The translations under genes and the position numbers were made by a program. The notes under the pieces were generated by a model. The model was given only the letters and a program-made list of their open reading frames with translations. It made no database searches and was not told the origin of the DNA. Of a DNA stretch of 64,000 nucleotides, positions 54,346-62,811 are shown piece by piece. The DNA is taken from NCBI RefSeq assembly GCF_014836415.1, contig NZ_JACSQY010000002.1:248001-312000 (forward strand), in the 5' to 3' direction. The stretch's first letter is position 1, and every line of letters starts with the position of its first letter. This DNA comes from Sporosarcina gallistercoris. GTDB taxonomy: Bacteria; Bacillota; Bacilli; Bacillales_A; Planococcaceae.

Positions 54346-55362
54346 TTATACGTGCATCGGTTTTGCCTGTTCTTTGACTTCTTTCATTAAAGATTCATCA
54401 TGTAAATGACATGCGACAAAATGGCCCTCATCTTTTTCAAGCCAATCCGGCTTCTGGGTGGCACAAACCGCCATTGCATACGGACATCTAGTTCTGAATA
54501 CACAACCGGATGGAGGATCTATAGGACTTGGCAGTTCCCCTTCCAAAAGAATCCGTTCTCTCGATTCCTCGATATCGGGATCCGGAATCGGAATTGCCGA
54601 GAGCAAGGCTTCTGTATAAGGATGCAAAGGTTTTCCATAGAGCTGATCACTTGTCGTCAATTCCACTAAATGACCTAAATACATGACGCCAATCCGATCT
54701 GAGAGGTATTTCACCATCGAAAGGTCATGTGCAATGAAGAGATAGGTCAATCCTTTTTCGCGCTGCAGCCGCTGAAATAACATGACAACCTGCGCTTGAA
54801 CTGATACATCCAAAGCAGAAATGGGTTCATCTGCTATGATGAATTCAGGATCGAGTGCGAGCGCACGAGCGATACCAATGCGTTGTCGTTGTCCGCCAGA
54901 AAATTCGTGGGGGTAGCGGTTCGCATGATCGCGATTTAACCCGACATCTTCCAGAAGCTCGTTCACGCGTGCACGCAATTCCTTTTTCGATTTATACATA
55001 TTATGGATCTCCATCGGCTCTGCAATGATTTCATAGACTGTTGAGCGAGGGTTAAGAGACGCGTAAGGATCTTGGAAGACCATCTGCATCTTTTTAAGAA
55101 ACTGGTGACGCTCTTTATCGTTCATATCGTGGACATTTTGCCCTTCAAATACAACGTCTCCGTCCGTCTTGTTATACAGCCCTAAAATCGTACGTCCCGC
55201 TGTGGACTTCCCACAGCCTGATTCTCCTACGAGACCGAACGTCTCCCCTTTATAAATTTCAAAACTGAGACCATCCACCGCTTTCAACGTCTTTCCTTTT
55301 CCTACATCAAAGTGCCGTTTTAAATCTTTCACAGATAACAATACTGATTGGGAATCCGTCAT
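54346..55362 (-). CDS. ykfD: Peptide ABC transporter ATPase (YkfD/DppF-like)
   Basis: A 338-residue ATPase. Walker [14 protein letters not shown]-loop [14 protein letters not shown], signature [10 protein letters not shown], Walker [13 protein letters not shown]. The C-terminal oligopeptide motif [19 protein letters not shown] keeps its Cys residues. The start overlaps the ykfB stop by 4 nt (ATGA) with GAGGAGG upstream. In the operon it supplies the second ATPase missing after DppD, as YkfD does in B. subtilis. Confidence 0.9.
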   Translation of the reverse strand: MTDSQSVLLSVKDLKRHFDVGKGKTLKAVDGLSFEIYKGETFGLVGESGCGKSTAGRTILGLYNKTDGDVVFEGQNVHDMNDKERHQFLKKMQMVFQDPYASLNPRSTVYEIIAEPMEIHNMYKSKKELRARVNELLEDVGLNRDHANRYPHEFSGGQRQRIGIARALALDPEFIIADEPISALDVSVQAQVVMLFQRLQREKGLTYLFIAHDLSMVKYLSDRIGVMYLGHLVELTTSDQLYGKPLHPYTEALLSAIPIPDPDIEESRERILLEGELPSPIDPPSGCVFRTRCPYAMAVCATQKPDWLEKDEGHFVACHLHDESLMKEVKEQAKPMHV

Positions 55363-56483
55363 CGTTGTTCCTCCTCGTTTCCAGATTTTCTATGATGAGT
55401 TAGCCATGTTGGGTCAATCTGTACACCGAGCCCTGCCACGTCAGGTAGGTGAACGGTTTGACGAGAGTATGTGACGCCTCCAATAACGGGATCTCCATTT
55501 AGCATGAGAGGTGCATCAAAGTCACAACGGGTAACATTCGGCTGACTTGCAGCAAAGTGAGCGGCTGCCGTGATCCCCAGTTTCGTTTCAATCATACTGC
55601 CTGTCATACATTGGATTCCGTAACTTTCAGCGAGTGCATTAATCTTCAATGCCTCATGGATTCCACCTGACTTCATCAATTTAATATTGATTAAATCAGC
55701 GGCTCCGCATTGTAGGACACGCAGCGCATCACGCGGTGAAAAAACGCTTTCGTCTGCCATAATAGGCGTTAATGTATTTTGTGTCACATAGAGCAATCCA
55801 TCTATATCCTCTGCATGGACGGGTTGTTCGACGAGTTCAATCTCAAGACCGGCATCTTCCATCGCAGCAATTGTCCGAATCGCTTCTTTAGGATGCCAGC
55901 CTTGGTTGGCATCCAGGCGAATCTTGACGGTATTTCCAACTCGTTTCCGAATTGCTTTGACACGTTGCATATCTAATTCAGAAGAACCGATTCCTACCTT
56001 CACTTTCAATGTAGTGAATCCATCTTCTATGTACTGAAACGCATCGTCTGCCATTTCAGCAGGATCATTCACACTTACCGTAAAGTTCGAATCGAGCTGA
56101 TTTTTGTGACCTCCTAGGAATTGATAAAGCGGGAGCTCCGCAAGTTGGCCAATCAGATCATGTATCGCCATGTCGACTGCGGCTTTAGCGCTTGTATTTC
56201 CAATCATTGTTTTATGTAGAACGGCGAAAAGTTCGGTTCGGTTCCGAATATCCATCCCAACCAGTTTGGGTGCTATCACTTCTTCAATGGCATAGGCAAT
56301 GCTCGCCATGGAGTCGCCTGTAATCACGTGAGTCGGTGGCGCTTCACCCCAGCCGGACTTTCCATCTTCTGTGGTGACCTTTACATACGTTGAGTAGGCA
56401 GTATGAACGGTGCGCAATGCCGTTTTAAATGGTTTTCGCAATGGAACAGCCACTGTCGCAAGTTCAATCGAGTGGATCTTCAT
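55359..56483 (-). CDS. ykfB: L-Ala-D/L-Glu (dipeptide) epimerase
   Basis: A 374-residue enolase-superfamily enzyme that epimerises L-Ala-D-Glu from muropeptides to L-Ala-L-Glu. Catalytic lysines are Lys162 in KVKVG and Lys268 in [10 protein letters not shown]. Metal ligands are Asp191 (LDANQGW), Glu219 (VEQP) and Asp244 (ADES). These positions equal those of B. subtilis YkfB. The start is ATG 56483 (MKIHSIEL) with AAAGGAG upstream; a TTG two codons earlier is less likely. Confidence 0.94.
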   Translation of the reverse strand: MKIHSIELATVAVPLRKPFKTALRTVHTAYSTYVKVTTEDGKSGWGEAPPTHVITGDSMASIAYAIEEVIAPKLVGMDIRNRTELFAVLHKTMIGNTSAKAAVDMAIHDLIGQLAELPLYQFLGGHKNQLDSNFTVSVNDPAEMADDAFQYIEDGFTTLKVKVGIGSSELDMQRVKAIRKRVGNTVKIRLDANQGWHPKEAIRTIAAMEDAGLEIELVEQPVHAEDIDGLLYVTQNTLTPIMADESVFSPRDALRVLQCGAADLINIKLMKSGGIHEALKINALAESYGIQCMTGSMIETKLGITAAAHFAASQPNVTRCDFDAPLMLNGDPVIGGVTYSRQTVHLPDVAGLGVQIDPTWLTHHRKSGNEEEQR

Positions 56484-56559
56484 GGACAACTTCTCCTTTC
56501 TAGCCTTGAACGAACAAAACTGTGTGCGTCGAACATTCGGCGCACACAGTCCCTCCTAC

Positions 56560-58203
56560 TTATTCTTTGTCAGCGTATTTCAGGTCGAGATAGCCGACTG
56601 GGTGACGGAGAATCCCTGTAACACCAGGTTTTTCTAATATTGACTGATTGTAGTAATAAAGTGGAATTACCGGCATTTCCTCCATAAGCATCTCGTCCGC
56701 CTGTTGTAATAATGTCCAACGTTTATTCTCATCTGTTTCATTTTTAATCGCTTCGATCAACTTGTCATAATCAGGATTTGACCATGTCGTACGGTTCATG
56801 GATGATTCTGAAACGAAGCTTTCTAACGCATTGACTGGGTCTGCATAATCATGCAAGAACGAAGAACGTGAGAACTGATATTTAAATTCTTTCTGATCTG
56901 CAAGGAAAACTCCAGCTTCTACGTTTTGCAACTCAATGTCCACACCAAGATTTTCTTTAAACATCGATTGCAATGCGACTGCAATCTTTTGGTGAGATTC
57001 GCTTGTCGAATACGTTAACGTTACTTTCGGCAGTTCCGTATATCCTTCTTCCTTCATGCCTTCTTCTAGCAGTTTCTTTGCTTCTTCAGGGTTAAATGAT
57101 ATGAAATCTCCCGCAGTCTCACGGAACTCCTTACCATCTGGTCCGATAAATCCATAAGAAACGAAACCATGAGCCGGCTTTTCACCGTTTTTCGTAACAA
57201 ACTCTACAATGTCTTCCTGGTTAACCGCTTCACCAAACGCTCTGCGGATTTTCTTGTTCGTGAACGGTTCCATGGATGTGTTGAATCGGAAGAAGTACAA
57301 TCCTGCTTGGTCTTCTACTTTCACCTCAGGATTATCCTTCAAGTCTTCTGCGATTTCTGAAGGGACATCTGTACTATCCAACTCATCGGACTGGTACATC
57401 TGGTATGCGGTTGTAGACTCACTCACCATTTCCCAGTTCACTTTGTCGAGATTGACTTTGTCTGCATCCCAGTAATTTTCGTTCTTTTCAAAGACAAATT
57501 TCACATCATGGTCCCATGAAGCTAATTTGAATGGACCGTTGGAAACGAATGAGTCTGCTTCTGTAAACCATTTCGGATTGTCTGTCGCTACTTTTTCATT
57601 GATCGGGAAGAAGCTTGGGTTCGTAATGATGTTCAAGAAGGCTTCGTTTGGAGCAGTCAGCTTCACGACAAATGTCTTTTCGTCGGGTGCTTCAATTCCG
57701 ATATCTTCAACAGTACCTTCACCATTGTTATACGCTTCAGCGCCTTCAATAAAGTATGCAAGGAATGCTGCAGGAGATGCAGTTTCAGGGTCTAGCATAT
57801 GCTGCCACGCGAATAAGAAATCGTTTGCCGTAAGTGGATCTCCGTTAGACCATTTTGCGCCATCGCGGATTGTGAATGTGTACGTCAATCCATCTTCAGA
57901 TACATCGATTTTTTCTGCAGATGCTTCCTCTGCCAAGTGATCTTCTGACAAGCGAGTGAGTCCTTCCATCAAGTTGTTAAGGGCACTCCAAGAGACTGCG
58001 TTAAAACCTACTGACGGGTCAAATGATGTAGGTTCTTCGCCGTTGTTCAAGTAGAGTACTTTTTCTGCGGCAGGTTTGTTATCTTTGCCATCTTTTCCTC
58101 CTGCATCGGTTTCCGGCTTCTTGCCCGCTTCTTCGTTTGCCGTACAGGCCGCGAGTACTACGAGTAGTGCAGTAAATAATACAAACTTGATCCACTTCTT
58201 CAA
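56560..58203 (-). CDS. dppE: Dipeptide/muropeptide-binding lipoprotein
   Basis: A 547-residue solute-binding protein of family 5. Signal residues 1-20 end in the lipobox VLAAC. A Lys/Asp/Gly-rich linker follows. The domain begins VLYLNNGEEPTSFDPSVGFNAV, with YTFTIRDGAKWSNGDPLTANDFLFAW near 105 and VSNGPFKLASWDHD. Start is TTG 58203 behind AGGGGGA. It is separated from dppD by 178 nt holding a hairpin repeat. Murein tripeptide is a known DppE ligand in B. subtilis. Confidence 0.93.
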   Translation of the reverse strand: MKKWIKFVLFTALLVVLAACTANEEAGKKPETDAGGKDGKDNKPAAEKVLYLNNGEEPTSFDPSVGFNAVSWSALNNLMEGLTRLSEDHLAEEASAEKIDVSEDGLTYTFTIRDGAKWSNGDPLTANDFLFAWQHMLDPETASPAAFLAYFIEGAEAYNNGEGTVEDIGIEAPDEKTFVVKLTAPNEAFLNIITNPSFFPINEKVATDNPKWFTEADSFVSNGPFKLASWDHDVKFVFEKNENYWDADKVNLDKVNWEMVSESTTAYQMYQSDELDSTDVPSEIAEDLKDNPEVKVEDQAGLYFFRFNTSMEPFTNKKIRRAFGEAVNQEDIVEFVTKNGEKPAHGFVSYGFIGPDGKEFRETAGDFISFNPEEAKKLLEEGMKEEGYTELPKVTLTYSTSESHQKIAVALQSMFKENLGVDIELQNVEAGVFLADQKEFKYQFSRSSFLHDYADPVNALESFVSESSMNRTTWSNPDYDKLIEAIKNETDENKRWTLLQQADEMLMEEMPVIPLYYYNQSILEKPGVTGILRHPVGYLDLKYADKE

Positions 58204-58280
58204 TGTGACTTCCCCCTTTTTTATAATGAATCCTTTGATACCTAGTTAATACAGTTAGCGCAAACAGTGTTAATTTCCAT

Positions 58281-58352
58281 TACAGACGAACGCTTTCTGC
58301 GGGGTCTTCACTCTTCGCTAATTCCGCGGGAACCGTCTTTCGTTACAAATAA
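58281..58352. repeat. Dispersed hairpin repeat, copy C, inside the dpp operon
   Basis: The element runs from TACAGACGAACGCTTTCTG to TTTCGTTACAAATAAACG. Outer arms AGACG (58284-58288) and CGTCT (58334-58338) pair. It is more diverged from copies A and B, sharing the CGCTTTC-GGGG core and the TTTCG end. It falls between dppD and dppE in the mRNA. Confidence 0.6.
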
Positions 58353-58381
58353 ACGAAGATAACAAACGTCGAACCTACCTT

Positions 58382-59497
58382 TTAAGAAAATACCGCTTGT
58401 GCTCTCTCATCTTGAAGCCAGCAGTCTACAGTGTGCTGTGTGGTAAGTTGGGTAGTTGCCGGGTAAACTCGTTCGCATACTTCCATGACGTAGGGGCATC
58501 TTGCAGCGAATGGACAACCTTCGGGTGGTGCGAATAGGTCTGGCGGTGTCCCTTCGATCGGTTTCAACTCTTCTTCTTGCAAGTCAAGTCTAGGTACTGA
58601 GTTGAGCAGCCCTTGCGTATATGGATGCTGCGGGTCGTAGAAAATCTCCCGCTTATTCCCGATTTCAATGATTTTCCCTGCATACATGACCGCAATGCGA
58701 TCTGCAATTTTTGCGACAACACCGAGGTCGTGTGTAATCAGAATAACCCCTACTCCAGTTTTACGTTGAATTTCATCGAACAATTCCAGAATTTGTGCTT
58801 GTATGGTGACATCCAATGCAGTCGTCGGTTCGTCGGCGATGAGCAATTCAGGTTCGCAGATCAAAGCGATCGCGATCACGATTCGCTGGCGCATTCCACC
58901 CGAAAACTGGTGAGGGTATTGTTTAAGTCGTTCTTCAGGATTGGAGATGCCTACAAGGCTAAGCATTTCAACCGCTTTCCTTTTCGCTTCTGCTCTCGAC
59001 ACTTTATGATGTGTTCGTAATCCTTCTATTAACTGTTCTCCGATTTTCAACGTCGGGTTAAGGGCAGTCATCGGGTCTTGGAAAATCATCGAGATATCTA
59101 CACCTTGGATTTCACGCAGCGCTTTTTTGTTCAGTTTGGTCAAATCCCGATCTTTGAAAAGTACCTCTCCATTCCGAATCCGGCCTGGCGGTTGTGGTAT
59201 GAGCCCCATAATCGTATTCGCTGTCACACTTTTTCCGCATCCTGATTCTCCAACGATGGCGAGAGTTTCTCCTTTATACAGGTCGAACGAAACGCCCCGG
59301 ATTGCTTGCACTTCTCCTCCGAACGTTTTGAAAGAAACTTCCAAGTCACGTACTGAGAGCATTACCTCTTGCGAAATGGTCTTCTTATGTTTTCTTTTCT
59401 CTTCTGTAGCAATGCCTGAACCCGGCAGATGCTCCCTTTTTACTGGTGCATTTCCTGCGCTGGACGCATTTTCCAACTGTTGTCCTATCACATCCAT
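58382..59497 (-). CDS. dppD: Dipeptide ABC transporter ATPase DppD
   Basis: A 371-residue ATPase. The ATPase domain starts near residue 46 ([11 protein letters not shown]); Walker [14 protein letters not shown]-loop [14 protein letters not shown], signature [15 protein letters not shown], Walker [13 protein letters not shown]. The tail [18 protein letters not shown] has the Cys motif. The first 45 residues are an unusual polar extension. The upstream ATG (59497) overlaps dppC by one base in TAATG and is preceded by GAGGGGG, so I keep it; a shorter form from Met46 is possible. Confidence 0.9.
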   Translation of the reverse strand: MDVIGQQLENASSAGNAPVKREHLPGSGIATEEKRKHKKTISQEVMLSVRDLEVSFKTFGGEVQAIRGVSFDLYKGETLAIVGESGCGKSVTANTIMGLIPQPPGRIRNGEVLFKDRDLTKLNKKALREIQGVDISMIFQDPMTALNPTLKIGEQLIEGLRTHHKVSRAEAKRKAVEMLSLVGISNPEERLKQYPHQFSGGMRQRIVIAIALICEPELLIADEPTTALDVTIQAQILELFDEIQRKTGVGVILITHDLGVVAKIADRIAVMYAGKIIEIGNKREIFYDPQHPYTQGLLNSVPRLDLQEEELKPIEGTPPDLFAPPEGCPFAARCPYVMEVCERVYPATTQLTTQHTVDCWLQDERAQAVFS

Positions 59498-60435
59498 TAC
59501 CCCCTCAATTTCGGATCGAGCGCATCCTGCATGCCATCACCTAATACGTTAAAAGCAAACATTGTGATGGAGATGAAGAACGCCGGGAAGAATAAGCGCC
59601 ACCAGTCACCAGATAGAATGACCGGAAGAGCATCGTTCGCCATTACGCCCCAACTTGCATACGGCGCCTGAATACCGAGACCGAGGAAACTTAAAAAGGC
59701 TTCCGCAAAAATAGCACTCGGGACAGTAAGTGTCATTTGAACAATGATCGGTCCCATTGTGTTCGGAATCAGGTTTTTCCGGATGATCCGCGGAGTTCCA
59801 GCACCAAATGATTTCGATGCAGTCACAAATTCAAAGTTTTTTATTTGCAGAACTTGCCCTCGTACAATCCGGGCCATCCCTACCCATCCTGTGATCGTCA
59901 GTGCAACAATGATGGTCGTTAGACTCGGGCCCATCACGACCATTAGCAAGATGACTACGAGTAAATGAGGGAGGCCGTAAAGGATTTCAATAATCCGCAT
60001 CATAATGGAATCCGTACGTCCGCCCTTGTATCCACTAACACCTCCATAAATAATTCCGATGAAAAAGTCGATAAGCGCAGCCATGACACCTACGAATAAC
60101 GAAATGCGCGCGCCATACCACGTTCTTGTGAAAACATCCCTGCCCATTTCGTCTGTCCCAAACCAATGGGCTGCGCTTGGCGCTGTATTTTGGTTTCGCA
60201 AATCAGTTGCAGTGACTTCATAGGGAGAAAATACAGGACCGAATATCGCAAGAAGCGTAAGAATAACTAGGAACACCAACCCAGCCATTGCCAGCTTATT
60301 TTTTCGCAACCTCCGCCACGCATCTTTCCAATAGGATAACGATGGACGAACGACTGCTTCGGCGCGTTCGTGGTCCTCTCCTTTTTTCCTGAACCACTCA
60401 TCAGGAACGGAGACTCTTGGATCTTTGGCAACCAT
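59497..60435 (-). CDS. dppC: Dipeptide ABC transporter permease DppC
   Basis: A 312-residue permease. An N-terminal charged stretch (1-38) precedes the first helix (LAMAGLVFLVILTLLAIFG). The signature AAHWFGTDEMGRDVFTRTWYGAR is followed by the EAA loop VTASKSFGAGTPRIIRKNLIPN (about 195-220). It ends QDALDPKLRG. The ATG overlaps the dppB stop by one base (TAATG). Confidence 0.94.
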   Translation of the reverse strand: MVAKDPRVSVPDEWFRKKGEDHERAEAVVRPSLSYWKDAWRRLRKNKLAMAGLVFLVILTLLAIFGPVFSPYEVTATDLRNQNTAPSAAHWFGTDEMGRDVFTRTWYGARISLFVGVMAALIDFFIGIIYGGVSGYKGGRTDSIMMRIIEILYGLPHLLVVILLMVVMGPSLTTIIVALTITGWVGMARIVRGQVLQIKNFEFVTASKSFGAGTPRIIRKNLIPNTMGPIIVQMTLTVPSAIFAEAFLSFLGLGIQAPYASWGVMANDALPVILSGDWWRLFFPAFFISITMFAFNVLGDGMQDALDPKLRG

Positions 60436-61370
60436 TACACTTCACCTTCCTTTTTGTGAAGCTTAATACGGGGATCCAAGAATCCGTATACAATATCTAC
60501 TAAAAACAGCATGAACACTAGAAATGCACTATAAAAAACAGTAGATCCCATAATAACGGGATAGTCTCGATTGTTAATGCTATCGACAAAGTACTTCCCC
60601 ATGCCAGGGATTGCAAAAATCTTTTCAATAACGAATGTTCCTGTCAAAATTCCCGCAAGCATCGTCCCCATGATCGTTACTACCGGCATGAGTGCATTGC
60701 GTAATGCATGCCTTGCTACAATACGGAAAGGGCTTAAGCCTTTTGCACGCGCCATCTTAATATAATCTTGTGTCAACACTTCCAACATACTGGCACGAGT
60801 AAGACGTGCAATAATGGCAGTAGGTCCGGTTGCTAGTGCAATAACGGGTAAAATCATATGCTTTGGACTGCTCCAAGTAGCGGGAGGCAGTAATTGCCAA
60901 TTTACTGCTATTTGCTGAATCAGCAGGGTGGCAAGAACAAAGTTCGGTATTGAAATTCCGATTACTGCGAAAGTCATAGCTCCATAATCGACAATCCCAT
61001 TATGCCGAAGTGCAGCAAATGTACCGAGAATAATTCCCGAAATGACAGCGACGATGATAGTTGCCATTCCTAGTTCAAAAGAGATGGGAAACCCCCGTGC
61101 AAGCAATGTGTTTACGGACTCATTCGGTTTTTTTATGGATGGTCCATAGTCGAACGTCACAATAGACTTCAGGTAGTTCAAGTATTGGATTGGCATTGGC
61201 TGATCCAACTTATAAAACTTCTCCAAGTTCGCTTGGATGGTCGGATTGGACGTACGCTCTTCGTCAAACGGTGAACCTGGGATCGCCCGCATGAGTACAA
61301 ATGTCAGCGTGGCAATAATGAGAACGGTGACAATCATCATGATGAAACGCTTCAATATGTATAGCGGCAC
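60435..61370 (-). CDS. dppB: Dipeptide ABC transporter permease DppB
   Basis: A 311-residue permease. It opens LKRFIMMIVTVLIIATLTFVL, then the loop QANLEKFYKLDQPMPIQYLNYL. The EAA loop is DYIKMARAKGLSPFRIVARHALRNALMP (about 205-235) and it ends FLDPRIKLHKKEGEV. GTG 61370 has AAGGAGG 7 nt upstream. It follows dppA by 12 nt. Confidence 0.94.
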   Translation of the reverse strand: MPLYILKRFIMMIVTVLIIATLTFVLMRAIPGSPFDEERTSNPTIQANLEKFYKLDQPMPIQYLNYLKSIVTFDYGPSIKKPNESVNTLLARGFPISFELGMATIIVAVISGIILGTFAALRHNGIVDYGAMTFAVIGISIPNFVLATLLIQQIAVNWQLLPPATWSSPKHMILPVIALATGPTAIIARLTRASMLEVLTQDYIKMARAKGLSPFRIVARHALRNALMPVVTIMGTMLAGILTGTFVIEKIFAIPGMGKYFVDSINNRDYPVIMGSTVFYSAFLVFMLFLVDIVYGFLDPRIKLHKKEGEV

Positions 61371-61382
61371 TCTGCTTCCTCC

Positions 61383-62207
61383 TTAACAAAACTTGGTTTG
61401 CATTGCTAACTCCGTCATGACAAGCATGGCACGATAGGCTTCCACGATATCTTTTGCCTCATAACGAACGATTGTCGTTCCTTCTTCTATCACACACCCC
61501 GGCATCATCGCTGCCCACTCCGCCTCTCCATAATTCGTAAATTCGATACGCATAACCGGATGATCAGGTGCTTTTAGTGGTTTAATATCATTACGTTTTT
61601 CAAGTGCTTCTGCCATTTTCACTTTCAGCAATGCTTGCGCTTTCGATGGATGCAGCGTCCTGACAGACGAACGGGAAATGGACTGTTTCACCGCAGCTGT
61701 TACAACTCCTGGAATGAGTTCTTCTGCTTCCCTGCATGCTCCATCGTCACCCGCTACCATTAAGACAGGCACATCATAATGGCCAGCAACATACGCATTG
61801 AACCCGAGTTCTCCAACTACGACATCATTGATAAAAATATTGCGAACACCAAAAATCATCGTATGGCTCATGACACCAGGTTGTCCCGCACGGGCGTGAT
61901 ATCCTGCGAACACAACACCTGTATACGATTCATCCAATGACTGCACCATTGAAAGCGGTTTCACTTCTCCGGTTATTAACTCTACATCAGGATGCATCTC
62001 TTCCACGAGTAAGTTATTCATTTTTGAGTGACTATCATTCACAAGAATTTCTTGTACACCTTTTTCAAATGCAACTGAAGCGATTGCATTCGCCTCCTCC
62101 GTCATAATGCGACGAGCCCGTTCATAATTGTGCCGATGTGAATCTACAAACGTCTCATCCGGCAAGCCTGTTATACCTTCCATATCTACGGATACAAATA
62201 GTTTCAT
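61383..62207 (-). CDS. dppA: D-aminopeptidase DppA (M55)
   Basis: A 274-residue zinc peptidase that releases N-terminal D-amino acids from D-Ala-D-Ala-type peptides. Asp8 and Glu10 in SVDMEG, the Asp in NDSHSK, His in FAGYHARAG and Glu in VGELGFNAY are the family metal ligands. The start is ATG 62207, with GGAGGCTC upstream; an in-frame upstream ATG (62240) lacks an RBS. It is the first gene of the operon, as in B. subtilis dpp. Confidence 0.95.
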   Translation of the reverse strand: MKLFVSVDMEGITGLPDETFVDSHRHNYERARRIMTEEANAIASVAFEKGVQEILVNDSHSKMNNLLVEEMHPDVELITGEVKPLSMVQSLDESYTGVVFAGYHARAGQPGVMSHTMIFGVRNIFINDVVVGELGFNAYVAGHYDVPVLMVAGDDGACREAEELIPGVVTAAVKQSISRSSVRTLHPSKAQALLKVKMAEALEKRNDIKPLKAPDHPVMRIEFTNYGEAEWAAMMPGCVIEEGTTIVRYEAKDIVEAYRAMLVMTELAMQTKFC

Positions 62208-62263
62208 ATGAGCCTCCACATAGTGAACAGAAAAGAACATCTGTCTGATTTAATAGTCAATTA

Positions 62264-62292
62264 ACAATACCAAAATATTTTCATAATAACAA
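62264..62292 (-). promoter_or_regulatory. Candidate dpp promoter with CodY-like words
   Basis: Minus strand TTGTTA (62292-62287), 17-bp spacer, TATTGT (62269-62264) with TG one base upstream. TATTTTCATAATAAC (62276-62290, 10/15) and AATTTTGTGAAATGA (62296-62310, 11/15) resemble CodY boxes. Confidence 0.45.
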
Positions 62293-62310
62293 GATAATTT
62301 TGTGAAATGA

Positions 62311-62811
62311 AACTATGTTTTCTAGTTTTTAATGATTTAGCAATATTATTGTTTCAAAATCGGAAAATCTACGCTCTGTTAGTATACTAGGTACACTTTA
62401 CTTAAGAGGCGGTATCTCGACGAAAAACGAAAGTGAATCCTACAGTAAGAAAGACATCATATCTTTGCATGATAAGGGTATATGCTCCATTGCTTATTCA
62501 ATCATTTTACAAAATATGGGCACTATGAAACAACCCTTTAAATGTCAAACAATTGTATAACCAAATCTGAAGGTTTAATCTTAAATAATTTCTATTGACA
62601 CAGAACTGTCGATTAAGTATGCTCGATTGGTAATTGATTTTTCGGAAGGACTCTGCTAAACCGATTCCCCATAGACACCAATCTTTAAAAAGCCTCCTAT
62701 GCAAAGGTGGTTCTTTTGGAATGAAGAAGATTATGTAGATGTTCATAAATCGTCACGACAGAGACCCACAAGACATTGATTGCAAAAATATAATAAAGAA
62801 AGCAGTGGGAT
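62311..62811. other. AT-rich divergent region ahead of the MFS gene
   Basis: About 500 bases without a supportable CDS. It holds TTGACA-N17-TATGCT (62595-62623), a plausible plus-strand promoter, an imperfect hairpin near 62687-62717 (GCCTCC/GGTGG with TTCTTTT) that could be an attenuator, and TATAAT at 62789-62794 close to the MFS start. Confidence 0.4.

Noticed and set aside
62507-62746. Minus-strand 79-codon reading frame upstream of the MFS gene
   Set aside because: No RBS, biased composition and no family resemblance; it crosses the predicted promoter region.
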